Assembly: GCF_044542075.1 (NCBI RefSeq)
Contig: NZ_JBITTU010000010.1
Span: forward strand, 62,001 to 126,000
DNA: 64,000 nt
Source of the DNA: Leeuwenhoekiella sp044542075
Lineage (GTDB): Bacteria; Bacteroidota; Bacteroidia; Flavobacteriales; Flavobacteriaceae
Reading direction: 5' to 3'
The notes below the pieces were generated by a model. It saw nothing but the letters and a program-made list of their open reading frames with translations. It was not told the DNA's origin and made no database searches. This document shows, one piece after another, positions 1 to 8,820 of this stretch. Position numbers and translations under genes: made by a program. Numbering within the stretch: the stretch's first letter is position 1; every line of letters begins with the position of its first letter.

Positions 1-362
1 CTATAAACACCAATAACGCGCTGTAGTAATGACCTTTTAAAATATACTTGCTGAATTTTATTAAAAGGAACATTTACTTTTTCAGTATTAAAAACTCCTT
101 TTTCTAATACAAATTCAGAATTTGCATAGTTAATGTGAAACTTAAAACGTAAAAATGCTATTATACTATAAATAAGTAAGAGCGTTATGAAAAATCCGGC
201 CCCTATTAAAACTTTATTTAAAATCTCAGAACTAATTCCTTTAACAAGAAAATAAATTAATGCCGCTCCAAAGGCTCTTAAGAATTTATAAAACTGAGAT
301 AGAAAGATGAGAATAACACCCAGTTTTGATTGTATTTGAGGTTCTGAAAAAGGCCTAATCAT
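1..362 (-). CDS. PH domain-containing membrane protein (YdbT-like), C-terminus beyond window
   Basis: Only the first 120 or so codons are in the window. Translating the minus strand from the ATG at 362-360 gives a start MIRPFSEPQIQ, two hydrophobic stretches, then a segment ending FNKIQQVYFKRSLLQRVIGV. That is the pattern of the bacterial PH (bPH2, YdbS/YdbT) family, in which each PH unit follows a pair of membrane helices. The start overlaps the end of the upstream PH-domain gene by 8 bp, so the two are probably translated together. YdbS/YdbT pairs are widespread inner-membrane proteins of poorly known role; in Bacillus they affect bacteriocin resistance. Assignment rests on this partial N-terminus and on the neighbour. 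Confidence 0.75.
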   Translation of the reverse strand, partial: MIRPFSEPQIQSKLGVILIFLSQFYKFLRAFGAALIYFLVKGISSEILNKVLIGAGFFITLLLIYSIIAFLRFKFHINYANSEFVLEKGVFNTEKVNVPFNKIQQVYFKRSLLQRVIGVY

Positions 363-873
363 CTGTGTCTATTAGGTGATTAGCTACCTTATTCTTCAAT
401 CTTGCCGCAAGTTCTGGCGTCAAGCCGGGAATATCGATATCACTGCCAGATCCCCCAGCAGTAAATATATTGAGGTTATATATTTTAAATATTTTATCAA
501 GTACACCTTCTGAAGTTGAAATATGCTGGATGCGATTGAAAGGTATTATCGTTATTTTTTCAAATAAAAAACCACGTTTATAAGCAATATCGTGCTCACG
601 CAAAGCATAGCCTATACGTTTCTGAAACATAAACTGAAAAAAGAATAACCATGCAAATACCAATATTCCTGTAATTGCAAGCCCTAAAATCAAGCCAGGC
701 ACTTCCGTCACTTCACGCAAGAAATAAAGACCTATAACAAAAGAAATAGCGAATAGTCCTAAAACAAGAAAAACCTTATACATTCTCTTTACAGAGACTT
801 GTGTATAGGTCAATTCTTGATATTCTGGTAAGGAGTCAATGTCTACTGGGGCGTTTGTAAACTTTTGTTCCAT
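355..873 (-). CDS. PH domain-containing membrane protein (YdbS-like)
   Basis: 172-residue protein with two adjacent membrane segments (about residues 32-52 and 58-82) followed by a bacterial PH domain. The typical motif sequence FEKITIIPFNRIQHISTSEGVLDKIF is at about 104-130, and a conserved glycine-rich stretch (TAGGSGSDIDIPGL) follows. This is the one-domain YdbS type; the overlapping downstream gene is the longer YdbT partner. The pair probably forms one membrane complex. The gene lies 55 bp downstream of menB on the same strand, so it may share the cvfB-menB transcript. Cellular role is unknown. Confidence 0.85.
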   Translation of the reverse strand: MEQKFTNAPVDIDSLPEYQELTYTQVSVKRMYKVFLVLGLFAISFVIGLYFLREVTEVPGLILGLAITGILVFAWLFFFQFMFQKRIGYALREHDIAYKRGFLFEKITIIPFNRIQHISTSEGVLDKIFKIYNLNIFTAGGSGSDIDIPGLTPELAARLKNKVANHLIDTDD

Positions 874-928
874 TGATGAGGGTTTTAGTGCGTGTTTTAA
901 AAATACTAGAACCTAACCAATTTATCAC

Positions 929-1768
929 CTATGGAATCCATTTTTTCTCAAAATTGGGCTTTCTTTTTTCTAAAAATGCATTTCTACCCTCTTTTGCCTC
1001 TTCTGTCATATAGGCTAAGCGTGTCGCTTCTCCTGCAAAAACTTGCTGTCCTACCATACCATCATCGGTAAGGTTCATCGCAAATTTCAGCATTTTTATA
1101 GATGTAGGTGATTTTGCTAAAATTTCCTGTGCCCATTCAAAAGCTGATGCTTCTAACTCTTCATGAGGTATTACAGCATTAACCATACCCATCTCATAAG
1201 CTTCCTGAGCAGAGTAATTTCGACCCAAAAAGAAAATTTCACGAGCTCTTTTCTGACCTACCATTTTTGCTAAATAGGCAGATCCATAACCGCCATCAAA
1301 ACTAGTTACATCTGCATCAGTTTGTTTAAAAATCGCGTGTTCTTTAGATGCTAAGGTAAGATCACAAACTACATGTAAACTGTGACCGCCACCTACGGCC
1401 CAGCCGGGTACTACAGCAATTACTGCTTTAGGCATAAAACGTATTAAACGTTGAACATCTAAAATGTTTAAACGATGATACCCATCATCACCCACATAAC
1501 CTTGATCACCACGCGCTTTCTGATCTCCTCCACTACAAAAACTGTAAATGCCATCTTTTGAAGACGGGCCTTCTGCAGATAATAATACAACACCTATAGA
1601 CGTATCTTCTTGTGCATTGTGAAAAGCGTCTAGTAACTCTGCTGTAGTTTTAGGCCTAAAAGCATTACGCACATCGGGTCTGTTAAATGCAATACGAGCA
1701 ACACCATCTGCTTTCTTATAGGTAATATCTTGATATTCTTTAACCGTTATCCAATCTGGTTCCTGCAT
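929..1768 (-). CDS. menB: 1,4-dihydroxy-2-naphthoyl-CoA synthase MenB
   Basis: Crotonase-fold enzyme that closes the second ring of menaquinone, turning o-succinylbenzoyl-CoA into 1,4-dihydroxy-2-naphthoyl-CoA in the cytosol. Diagnostic segments are the oxyanion-hole region (FCSGGDQKARG), GWAVGGGHSLHVVCDL, the SFDGGYGSAYLAKMVGQKRA block and the C-terminal KRKPNFEKKWIP that distinguishes MenB from other enoyl-CoA hydratases. The open frame extends further upstream, but the ATG at 1768 (protein start MQEPDWITVKEY) fits the family length of about 279 residues and has an A/G-rich stretch before it. It lies 43 bp after cvfB and is probably cotranscribed with it; other men genes are just upstream. 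Menaquinone is the usual respiratory quinone of Flavobacteriaceae. Confidence 0.96.
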   Translation of the reverse strand: MQEPDWITVKEYQDITYKKADGVARIAFNRPDVRNAFRPKTTAELLDAFHNAQEDTSIGVVLLSAEGPSSKDGIYSFCSGGDQKARGDQGYVGDDGYHRLNILDVQRLIRFMPKAVIAVVPGWAVGGGHSLHVVCDLTLASKEHAIFKQTDADVTSFDGGYGSAYLAKMVGQKRAREIFFLGRNYSAQEAYEMGMVNAVIPHEELEASAFEWAQEILAKSPTSIKMLKFAMNLTDDGMVGQQVFAGEATRLAYMTEEAKEGRNAFLEKRKPNFEKKWIP

Positions 1769-1811
1769 GTTTTGTTCTTTAATTTTTACGACTGTGCTAA
1801 ATAATACGTAT

Positions 1812-2654
1812 TTACTCCTCTTGATTTTTAAGTGCAATTCCTTTATCTGAAATGGTAATCATTCGATCTCTATAAAGGGCGCCTATTGCTTTTTTGAAAA
1901 GCTTTTTGCTTATACCAAAATAGGCATTAATATCTTCTGGCGAACTTTTATCGTGCACCGGTAAGCTACCGCCATTGCGTTTTAATTCTTCATAGATAAA
2001 CTCTGCATTTGGCTCAACACTCCTATACCCTTCAGGCTGAAGCAAAACGTCTATTTTCTTATCTTCTCGTACGCGTTTTATATAACCAGGAAGACGATCC
2101 CCTACACGTATATCTTCAAAAATCACGTCTTTATGTACTAATCCCTGAAACTTTTCATTAATAATTACGTGCGCACCAAATTCTGAAAAATGAGACACTA
2201 ATAGATCAACCTTATCAAATTTCTCAACATCAATGTCCTCATTTTTTAAGAATGTATTAAATTTTGAAGATCCTACTAAACGATTTGTCTTCTCATCCAG
2301 ATACATATAAATTAAGTAAGAGCTGCCTTCACGCATATCTGTAACTTGATTTGAAAAAGGCACAAAGAGTTCTTTGTCTATTCCCCAATCTACAAATGCT
2401 CCTATTTTAGAAACAGATGTGCATTTTAAATAGGCAAAACCATCTTTGAGAATATAAGGTTTGAGCGTAGTTGCAACGGGTCGCTCTTCATTATCTAAAT
2501 ACACAAATACATCAATCTCGTCTTCTAACTGAAAACCTTCAGGAGCATATTTACCGGGTAATAATATTTCATTTTCTTCTTCATCACGTAGATACAAGCC
2601 GGGTGCTGTATCGCGATCTATTATCATTTTATGGAATTCCCCGAGTGCAAGCAT
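1812..2654 (-). CDS. cvfB: S1-domain RNA-binding protein, CvfB/YitL family
   Basis: 280-residue cytosolic protein matching the CvfB family: tandem S1-like OB-fold domains (about residues 1-210) and a C-terminal winged-helix domain (about 225-278, GISKKLFKKAIGALYRDRMI). The block FAYLKCTSVSKIGAFVDWGIDKELFVPF is the typical second-S1 signature. CvfB was first described as a virulence regulator in Staphylococcus and binds RNA; in Bacteroidota it is a common conserved gene of unknown precise role. The ATG at 2654 is preceded about 20 bp upstream by a perfect -7 box, so this gene probably heads the cvfB-menB unit. Family assignment is firm; physiological role is inferred only from homologues. Confidence 0.9.
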   Translation of the reverse strand: MLALGEFHKMIIDRDTAPGLYLRDEEENEILLPGKYAPEGFQLEDEIDVFVYLDNEERPVATTLKPYILKDGFAYLKCTSVSKIGAFVDWGIDKELFVPFSNQVTDMREGSSYLIYMYLDEKTNRLVGSSKFNTFLKNEDIDVEKFDKVDLLVSHFSEFGAHVIINEKFQGLVHKDVIFEDIRVGDRLPGYIKRVREDKKIDVLLQPEGYRSVEPNAEFIYEELKRNGGSLPVHDKSSPEDINAYFGISKKLFKKAIGALYRDRMITISDKGIALKNQEE

Positions 2655-2673
2655 AATGTTATTTTTGTGTTTT

Positions 2674-2681
2674 CAAAATTA
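2674..2681 (-). promoter_or_regulatory. -7 promoter box of cvfB-menB
   Basis: The minus strand reads TAATTTTG, an exact match to the Bacteroidota consensus TAnnTTTG, 20 bp before the cvfB ATG. No clear TTG at the -33 position is visible. Confidence 0.55.
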
Positions 2682-2765
2682 GGAAAGTAATAGCGATTAT
2701 ACTTCACTAATAGTAAAGAATAGTAATCTGAAATTATAGAACTTTATCTTACAATCTATAGGAAA

Positions 2766-2801
2766 CAAAAAAGTCTGCTAACATGAGAATTAGCAGACCT
2801 T
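2766..2801 (-). terminator. Rho-independent terminator after the DUF2853 gene
   Basis: Nine-bp stem GTCTGCTAA/TTAGCAGAC with an 8-nt loop. On the minus strand it is followed by TTTTTTG, 20 nt after the DUF2853 stop codon. It separates the thioesterase-menF-menD-DUF2853 unit from cvfB-menB. Confidence 0.85.
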
Positions 2802-2821
2802 TATATTTTTTTAAAGAGATT

Positions 2822-3163
2822 TTAACTGTATACCTCTTCTTTACCAAAATGCTTAGTAAGTAAATAATACACTACTGCGCGGTATTTATTACGATTAGAT
2901 TTACCATAATCTTCCATGACTTTATGAAGTCCTTCCATTAATTTAGGATCATCAGACAAGCCTAATTTTTTAATAAGAAAGTTATTTTTAACGGTCTCAA
3001 GTTCTGATTCACTACTTGCAGAAACCGTTGATGAGTCTTTATTATATATAGACGGACCGCAACCTATTGTAACTTTGGTCAACAAATCCATATCTGCCTC
3101 GTGGTTTAGTTTTTCTTTTAAATCTGCTGCATACTTAGCGATCATTTCATCTCTTTTACTCAT
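2822..3163 (-). CDS. DUF2853 family protein
   Basis: 113-residue soluble protein. The ending VMEDYGKSNRNKYRAVVYYLLTKHFGKE and the KVTIGCGPSIYNKDSSTVS block are characteristic of DUF2853, a small all-helical family common in Proteobacteria and Bacteroidota with no established function. It lies 74 bp after menD on the same strand and is followed directly by a terminator, so it is probably the last gene of the men unit. Nothing in the sequence ties it to quinone chemistry beyond this position. Confidence 0.88.
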   Translation of the reverse strand: MSKRDEMIAKYAADLKEKLNHEADMDLLTKVTIGCGPSIYNKDSSTVSASSESELETVKNNFLIKKLGLSDDPKLMEGLHKVMEDYGKSNRNKYRAVVYYLLTKHFGKEEVYS

Positions 3164-3237
3164 AAGATACTATTGTGTTTAGTTATTTTTAATTAAGTTC
3201 TTTAAATATACATAAAAATAAAAACTAAAATAAGTTC

Positions 3238-4953
3238 CTAACGGATGTAACTAAAATAACCCAATAAAATCTGATCGTTCAACGTGCGAGGCGTTTTTAT
3301 CTCAAGCAAACACGGAGCATCAGCTATGCTATAAAATTCTTCCTGAGCACGTTGCAGCTCTTCTTCTGAAGTCGCCGAAAAATAGTTTATACCAAACATC
3401 GCACATAAATGTGATGCATCAAGATTGTGTATAGTTTCAAAATACGTTTCAAATATTGCCGAAGTCTTGTCTCCCGGTAAAATTCTAAAGATGCCTCCTC
3501 CACTGTTGTTTATGACAATTATTTTAAAATCTTTTGGCAAATAAGCATTCCATAACCCATTACTATCATAAAAGAAACTAAGGTCTCCTGTGATCAGTGT
3601 TGTAGGTAACTTACTTCCTACCGCAGCTCCTACAGCTGTTGATGTGCTTCCGTCAATACCGCTAGTTCCTCTATTGCAATACACTTTTAGTGATTTATCA
3701 ATATCAAATAATTGAACATATCGCACCGTAGAACTGTTACCTAACTGCAATAAGCTGTCTGGTCTTAATTTTGCCAGAAGTAAATCAAAAGCTTTAAAAT
3801 CACACCAGCTCATTTCTTTAATATAATCCTGATGCAATACATCGCGTCGTGATCGCACTTGCAACCAGTCACTTTGATAGTTACTTTCGACAACTTGGGT
3901 CTTATCTAAAAAATTAGCCCAGAAATAATTCACAGGTACCTTAAAGTGTTTATTTAAACAGAAATAGGTGTCGTATGCTTTTTTAGGATCTACATGCCAG
4001 TGTTCTTTAGGTTGATAATTTCTAAGAAATGCCTTGATCTTTTTAGAGATGATCATTCCGCCCAGCGTGATTAATATCTCAGGCTGAAGCTCTTTAAAAC
4101 CTTCATCATCTAAAGATCCTATAATATTATCTGTGCGCGTAAAAAAGTTAGAATGATGTGTATTAGATGTCGTTTCAGTAAATACAAGTACGCTAGGGTC
4201 TGTACCCAGCCGGTCTAAAAATTGTTGTTCAATTGTATTAGGTTGTAAAACACCTATAAGAATGATTTTCCGCTTTGCAGAATTCCATTTTGTGATATAT
4301 GAAGCTAATTGATCTTGATTAAGTACATCAGATTTTATTTCTGGTGCGACAATAATAGGATCTACCAGTTTTTGCGTTGTAGTATTATAAAGCGGTTCAT
4401 AAAACGGAACATTAATATGCACCGGACCTTGATTTACCAGCGCTTCATTAAGTGCTTTATTTATTTCCTGCTGGTTATGCTTGGTTACCTCTCGTTGCTT
4501 CTGAATAAGCTTAGGGTCTGTTACGGCCTCATCAGGCACATATTCAGAATATAAGTTAGCCGAATATAGTATGTGATTCTCAAAAACATTGCGCTGCCGT
4601 ATAGTTTGACCATCACCTATGTCAATACGCTCTATAGGACGGTCTGCAGATATCACCACTAAAGGTATATCACTATAATAAGCTTCAGAAATCGCAGGAT
4701 AATAATTAAGAACTGCACTACCAGACGAGCAAACAATTGCTACCGGTTGCTGCAGCTGCTGTGCTAACCCTAAAGCAAAAAAAGCTGCAGAACGCTCATC
4801 TACCACACTATAGGTATGCATTTGAGGATGTTGCGTAAAACCTATCGTGAGAGGCGCGTTACGTGATCCGGGAGATATTACAATATGATTCACACCTTTT
4901 TCTAAGCAAAGTAGAACCACAGATTGCGCGACGGGTATAGTAGAATAATTCAT
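3238..4953 (-). CDS. menD: 2-succinyl-5-enolpyruvyl-6-hydroxy-3-cyclohexene-1-carboxylate synthase MenD
   Basis: 571-residue thiamine-diphosphate enzyme that joins isochorismate and 2-oxoglutarate in menaquinone synthesis. The N-terminal pyrimidine-binding domain carries the MenD signature VISPGSRNAPL (about residues 25-35). The C-terminal PP domain has RGTSGIDGSTSTAVGAA and the ThDP/Mg motif GDLSFFYDSNGLW. Length is normal for the family. It follows menF by 30 bp on the same strand, so the two consecutive pathway steps are probably cotranscribed. Confidence 0.97.
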   Translation of the reverse strand: MNYSTIPVAQSVVLLCLEKGVNHIVISPGSRNAPLTIGFTQHPQMHTYSVVDERSAAFFALGLAQQLQQPVAIVCSSGSAVLNYYPAISEAYYSDIPLVVISADRPIERIDIGDGQTIRQRNVFENHILYSANLYSEYVPDEAVTDPKLIQKQREVTKHNQQEINKALNEALVNQGPVHINVPFYEPLYNTTTQKLVDPIIVAPEIKSDVLNQDQLASYITKWNSAKRKIILIGVLQPNTIEQQFLDRLGTDPSVLVFTETTSNTHHSNFFTRTDNIIGSLDDEGFKELQPEILITLGGMIISKKIKAFLRNYQPKEHWHVDPKKAYDTYFCLNKHFKVPVNYFWANFLDKTQVVESNYQSDWLQVRSRRDVLHQDYIKEMSWCDFKAFDLLLAKLRPDSLLQLGNSSTVRYVQLFDIDKSLKVYCNRGTSGIDGSTSTAVGAAVGSKLPTTLITGDLSFFYDSNGLWNAYLPKDFKIIVINNSGGGIFRILPGDKTSAIFETYFETIHNLDASHLCAMFGINYFSATSEEELQRAQEEFYSIADAPCLLEIKTPRTLNDQILLGYFSYIR

Positions 4954-4983
4954 TACATCAAAAATACGATAAAGGCTCTAGCC

Positions 4984-6099
4984 TTAAAGAATACTTGCAA
5001 TGGTTTGTGCTTTATTTACCGTTTCTTCCCATTCGTCAACGGCATCAGAATCTTTAGTGATACCACCACCTATATATATTTCTGCGGCATTATCTTTAAA
5101 CTGCATACAGCGTAAATTAACAAAAAGCTGCGTAGATTTAGTAAGTGTCTTATACACCAGGTTTTCAACATTTCGTGGATTTCTGCGTTTTGACTGATCT
5201 TTCAAAATATTTAGCTCACCTAAAAAACCGGTGTAAAACTCACGATCATAAGACTCTTGCTCTTTAATAAATCGTTTAGCTAAATCTCTGGGAAAACCAC
5301 AAACCGCCGGTGTAGGATGCAATGCTACAATAATATCTTTAATTGAAGTGTTTATTGAGCTAAAGCTCCCTGTGATACGTGTTCTCAAGTGAAGTAAATT
5401 ACCTGCACGATAATTCTCGCGCTGGTGTACTTTAAATTTCACCAGATTGAAAGGTTTTAGTTTAGAAACAATCTCATCGGTTACTAATTGTTGCTCTTCC
5501 TGTTCTTTAAATCCCCAGTTTACCTCCTCATCGCTTAGGTATGGTTGTGTACCTGCAAGCGCCATAGTTTCAAAAGATCTGCCGTTTACAGAAACTAGCG
5601 TTTCTGGTGTTGCTCCTAACCAGGTTCCTACTTTAGGATGATGCCATAAATAGACAAAAGCATTTTTATATTTAGCTCCTAAATTTTTAAATATAGTTAC
5701 AGGATTTAAATTTTTAGCAGGTACTTTTTGACTTCTCGATACCACTACTTTTTGAAGCTCAGTTTGCTTTATGTAGTTAATTGCAGTTGTAACTAGAGCG
5801 ATATGCTGTTCTTTTTCTAATACAGAAGCCTCTTTCTTATTAGAAGCATTTAAGCTCACGCTGCTATGATTAATATCATCAGCGTAAATAGGCTCACCCG
5901 GAATTAAGATATTGTGATTTTCTGAATCAAAAGGAGCAAACACAAAACCCTGCTCTTCAAAACTAGTTATCGTATGAAGCGTATCATCGTTTTGTAAGAA
6001 TACTCCTATTTTATTAGCATTAGGATTTTTATAAATCACAAAGGGGAGATTAGCAGCGTACTGTTTTTCTACTAATTTTAAAAGTTCATTAGAAGTCAT
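4984..6099 (-). CDS. menF: Isochorismate synthase (MenF/EntC family)
   Basis: 371-residue chorismate-binding enzyme, converting chorismate to isochorismate, the substrate of MenD encoded just downstream. Visible signatures are the LGATPETLVSVNGRSFETMALAGT block, CGFPRDLAKRFIKEQESYDREFYTGFLGE, and the Mg/chorismate site IYIGGGITKDSDAVDEWEETVNKA at the C-terminus. Isochorismate synthases and anthranilate/salicylate synthases share this fold; the location between a hotdog thioesterase (2-bp gap) and menD makes the menaquinone role by far the most likely. Confidence 0.95.
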   Translation of the reverse strand: MTSNELLKLVEKQYAANLPFVIYKNPNANKIGVFLQNDDTLHTITSFEEQGFVFAPFDSENHNILIPGEPIYADDINHSSVSLNASNKKEASVLEKEQHIALVTTAINYIKQTELQKVVVSRSQKVPAKNLNPVTIFKNLGAKYKNAFVYLWHHPKVGTWLGATPETLVSVNGRSFETMALAGTQPYLSDEEVNWGFKEQEEQQLVTDEIVSKLKPFNLVKFKVHQRENYRAGNLLHLRTRITGSFSSINTSIKDIIVALHPTPAVCGFPRDLAKRFIKEQESYDREFYTGFLGELNILKDQSKRRNPRNVENLVYKTLTKSTQLFVNLRCMQFKDNAAEIYIGGGITKDSDAVDEWEETVNKAQTIASIL

Positions 6100-6101
6100 A
6101 C

Positions 6102-6527
6102 TTACTTTTTAGGCAGCGCAATGGTTGTAAGTTTAACAATAGAAATCAGTTTATCTGCTTCATTAGTAATACGTATTTCCCATAACTGAGTGGTGCGACC
6201 CTTATGTAAAAAGGTAGCTTTAGCATATACCATACCCTCAGAAATACTCTTTACGTGATTCGCAGAAATTTCGATTCCCCTCACAAAAAATTTCTTGGCA
6301 TCTAGAAACATAAAACTCGCCGCGCTCCCTACGCTTTCGGCCAGTGCTACTGAAGCACCGCCGTGTAAAACACCATCGGGCTGATGAACCTTAGAGGTTA
6401 CTGGCATTGACGCAGTAAGAAAATTCTCTCCAATGTCTATGAATTTGATATCCATAGTTTCCATTAGCGTGTTTTTACAGATAGCATTGCATTTAGCAAG
6501 TGCTTCAGTCTTATCATTTAAATTCAT
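6102..6527 (-). CDS. Hotdog-fold thioesterase, probable 1,4-dihydroxy-2-naphthoyl-CoA hydrolase
   Basis: 141-residue PaaI/YdiI-type hotdog thioesterase. The central helix motif HQPDGVLHGGASVALAESVGS holds the family's catalytic glutamate. Homologues cleave aryl- or acyl-CoA thioesters. First gene of the unit thioesterase-menF-menD, only 2 bp before menF, so hydrolysis of 1,4-dihydroxy-2-naphthoyl-CoA (the MenI step) is the best inference; a broader PaaI role is possible. Its start is divergent from the hydrolase gene at 6618. Confidence 0.85.
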   Translation of the reverse strand: MNLNDKTEALAKCNAICKNTLMETMDIKFIDIGENFLTASMPVTSKVHQPDGVLHGGASVALAESVGSAASFMFLDAKKFFVRGIEISANHVKSISEGMVYAKATFLHKGRTTQLWEIRITNEADKLISIVKLTTIALPKK

Positions 6528-6617
6528 GAACCTGTTCTATTTACTAGTGTCTGGCGCTCTAAAATCGTTTTTTAGATTTAGATTGATTTACTTTGTAAAG
6601 ATACTTAAACCTCGAGG

Positions 6618-7268
6618 ATGCACGAAGAAAAAACTGTAAGCTATACTACCCAAAACACCTATTACACGTTAAATACATTTACAGTAAAAACTAAAAAAAT
6701 ATGGCTTGTCTGTCACGGAATTGGCTATCTGAGCACCTATTTTTTAGATCATTTTAGACATCTTGATCCAGATGAGAATTATATAATTGCCCCGCAAGCC
6801 CCGAGTAAATACTATCAGGATAAAAAGTATAAATATGTGGGTGCATCCTGGTTTACTCGTGTAAACACGCAACTAGAAATTCAGAATGTTACAAATTATC
6901 TTGACCAGGTTTACGAGCAGGAGATTAGCGCTAAGTTACAAGGCGCTGTTAAACTTACCATTCTTGGATATTCTCAAGGAGTTTCTGCCGTAATCAGATG
7001 GTTAGCTCACGCTAAGGTTTACTGTGATAACCTTGTGTTACACTCGGGCTCTACTCCTAGAGAATTTCATTCAGAAACCTTCAAACACCTTAATCACACT
7101 AAAGTTTCCGTCATTTATGGTACAGACGATATGTATTTATCAGATTCTAAAATGATAGCTGAATTGAACTATCTAAAATCGATATTTAACGATAAACTCA
7201 ACATAATTCCTTTTAAAGGTAATCACGAAGTTCACGAACCTACACTACTGCACTTATCCTTAATGTAA
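6618..7268 (+). CDS. Small alpha/beta hydrolase (esterase-like)
   Basis: 216-residue cytosolic protein of the carboxylesterase/phospholipase type. It has the nucleophile elbow GYSQGVSA (around residue 115), an oxyanion HG motif after the first strand (LVCHGIGY), a candidate catalytic aspartate in IYGTDDMYL and a C-terminal histidine in KGNHEVH. Substrate cannot be read from the sequence. It diverges from the men unit across a 90-bp gap; the segment TTTACTTTG at about 6588-6596 is close to the -7 consensus. A 38-codon reading frame starts one base after its stop. Confidence 0.8.
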   Translation: MHEEKTVSYTTQNTYYTLNTFTVKTKKIWLVCHGIGYLSTYFLDHFRHLDPDENYIIAPQAPSKYYQDKKYKYVGASWFTRVNTQLEIQNVTNYLDQVYEQEISAKLQGAVKLTILGYSQGVSAVIRWLAHAKVYCDNLVLHSGSTPREFHSETFKHLNHTKVSVIYGTDDMYLSDSKMIAELNYLKSIFNDKLNIIPFKGNHEVHEPTLLHLSLM

Positions 7269-7269
7269 T

Positions 7270-7386
7270 ATGAAGAAAACTAATTACAGACTCAAAGCTC
7301 ATAACAAAGTAGGAAAATACTTATTATTTAATCCGCATATATTTCTTTTTATGCTTTTCATCTGGTATGATATATTTAGAATTTGA
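7270..7386 (+). CDS. Possible 38-residue membrane peptide
   Basis: ATG at 7270 sits one base after the stop of the hydrolase and opens a 38-codon frame ending TGA at 7386. The product is basic at the N-terminus (MKKTNYRLKAHNKVGKY) and then hydrophobic and aromatic (LLFNPHIFLFMLFIWYDIF), as in a single-span membrane peptide. The tight spacing suggests translational coupling. I do not recognise a family, and a chance frame cannot be ruled out. Confidence 0.35.
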   Translation: MKKTNYRLKAHNKVGKYLLFNPHIFLFMLFIWYDIFRI

Positions 7387-7474
7387 ATAAATCGCCACAA
7401 CTTAGTGGTTTTATACAAGTATATTATACATAAATATCATTGAATAAATTATTTCTGTGTATTTCATCGAATTA

Positions 7475-7508
7475 TTGTGTATTTAAAAGATTAAGTGTAG
7501 TATATTTA
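7475..7508 (+). promoter_or_regulatory. Candidate promoter of the LRR gene
   Basis: TATATTTA at 7501-7508 differs from TAnnTTTG in the last base only. A TTG lies at 7475-7477, 23 bp upstream, slightly longer than the usual spacing. It is followed 27 bp later by the LRR ATG. Confidence 0.35.
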
Positions 7509-7535
7509 CGCTGTAGAACACAAAAAACCAAATAT

Positions 7536-8264
7536 ATGAAATCACTTATCACTTTTATTGCGGTTGCTTTTTTAAGTTTAAATGCTGTAGCTGAAGTAGC
7601 TACTACGCAAAAAGAAGCTTTGGTTGATTTGTACAATGCTACAAACGGTTCTCAATGGAACACTACCTGGGATTTAACTGCAGATGTTTCTACCTGGTAT
7701 GGTGTACGTGTTGTAAATAATAACGTAGTAGGTCTTAATCTAAGTATGAATAACCTTAACGGTCAATTACCAGAATCTATTGGTAATCTTGATTCATTAG
7801 TAACATTAGAGTTATTCTTCAATAAAATTGAAGGTTCTATACCTAATTCTATTGGTAACCTTAAAAATCTAAAAGTTTTAGTTCTTAATGGTAATATGCT
7901 CAATGGTTCTCTACCAGAATCTTTATATAACTTGACGAAACTTGAGCAATTGATGTTAACTAGTAATAACTTAAGTGGTTCTTTAAATAAGAATTTATCT
8001 AACCTTACTAATCTTCAGGTTTTAAATCTTTTCGATAATCAAATAAATGGTCAATTTCCTGTAGCAGTTCTTAAAATGGATAGCCTAAAAGAACTTAACC
8101 TTTCTAATAATAGTCTTTATGGTGCTGTACCTAAAGAATTATCTAAAATGAAAAATCTTACATCTATCGCATTAGCTCAGAATAATTTTGACGTAAATAC
8201 TGATGCTTTAGCATATAATACTAATGGAGGCTCAAATACTAATAGTATTGCTTCTAACGAATAA
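7536..8264 (+). CDS. Secreted leucine-rich repeat protein, plant-type LRRs
   Basis: The ATG at 7536 gives a clean signal peptide (MKSLITFIAVAFLSLNAVAE) and a 242-residue product; the frame is open further upstream but without a plausible start. A short N-terminal capping region (KEALVDLYNATNGSQWNTTWDL) resembles the LRR N-terminal domain of plant proteins and is followed by about six repeats of the form LxxLxLxxNxLxGxIPxxLxxL. No cell-wall or T9SS sorting domain is evident at the C-terminus. LRR surfaces usually bind proteins or glycans; the ligand is unknown. A strong terminator follows, so the gene is probably monocistronic. Confidence 0.85.
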   Translation: MKSLITFIAVAFLSLNAVAEVATTQKEALVDLYNATNGSQWNTTWDLTADVSTWYGVRVVNNNVVGLNLSMNNLNGQLPESIGNLDSLVTLELFFNKIEGSIPNSIGNLKNLKVLVLNGNMLNGSLPESLYNLTKLEQLMLTSNNLSGSLNKNLSNLTNLQVLNLFDNQINGQFPVAVLKMDSLKELNLSNNSLYGAVPKELSKMKNLTSIALAQNNFDVNTDALAYNTNGGSNTNSIASNE

Positions 8265-8299
8265 TGATTTCCCCAAATCACAATTAGTTAAGTTGTTTA

Positions 8300-8331
8300 A
8301 AGCTCTGTCAATCGACAGAGCTTTTTTTTTT
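8300..8331 (+). terminator. Rho-independent terminator after the LRR gene
   Basis: Nine- to ten-bp stem AAGCTCTGTC/GACAGAGCTT with a 4-nt loop, followed by a run of about ten T. Confidence 0.92.
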
Positions 8332-8820
8332 GCTCTTTAATGAATAAAATTAAATGAAATTTGGATATCCGTCACTTCATAGGTTTGCCTAAGACTTGTC
8401 AAAAAGCTTAATAGCTATTTACCCAGAAGAAACTAATTAGATTTGTATTTATAGTAGTATTGATTTTATAAAACCTTAGAACTTATATTTTAATTTGGAA
8501 TGGTAGCATTAAAGAGCTTCTATTGAAGTATAATTTAATAACAGAAATGTCACCTATAAATCGGGGGTTAAGCCTCTTATTTGTATTGAAATAACTTCTA
8601 ACTGATTTGCTAATAGCCTATACAAATCTATGATTAGGGATTAAATAGATTGATTTGTTCAAACACCCAATAACTCCTCGATATAAGACTCGTGAGTCGC
8701 ACTAGAATAATTAAAAAAACTTTCTATTGCTTCTAGAATTGTTAATTACTCCTCTAGATATTGTCTAATTTAAAAGCCTGAAATGCTACTGAAAAACACT
8801 ACCGGTAATTAGATTATCAA
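8332..8820. other. Gene-free stretch between LRR and phospholipase genes
   Basis: About 490 bp, AT-rich, with no convincing frame, hairpin or promoter in either direction. The two flanking genes converge here. I see nothing assignable in it. Confidence 0.6.

Noticed and set aside
7440..7535. N-terminal extension of the LRR gene from a TTG
   Set aside because: The extension precedes a clean signal peptide and overlaps a likely promoter; ATG 7536 preferred.
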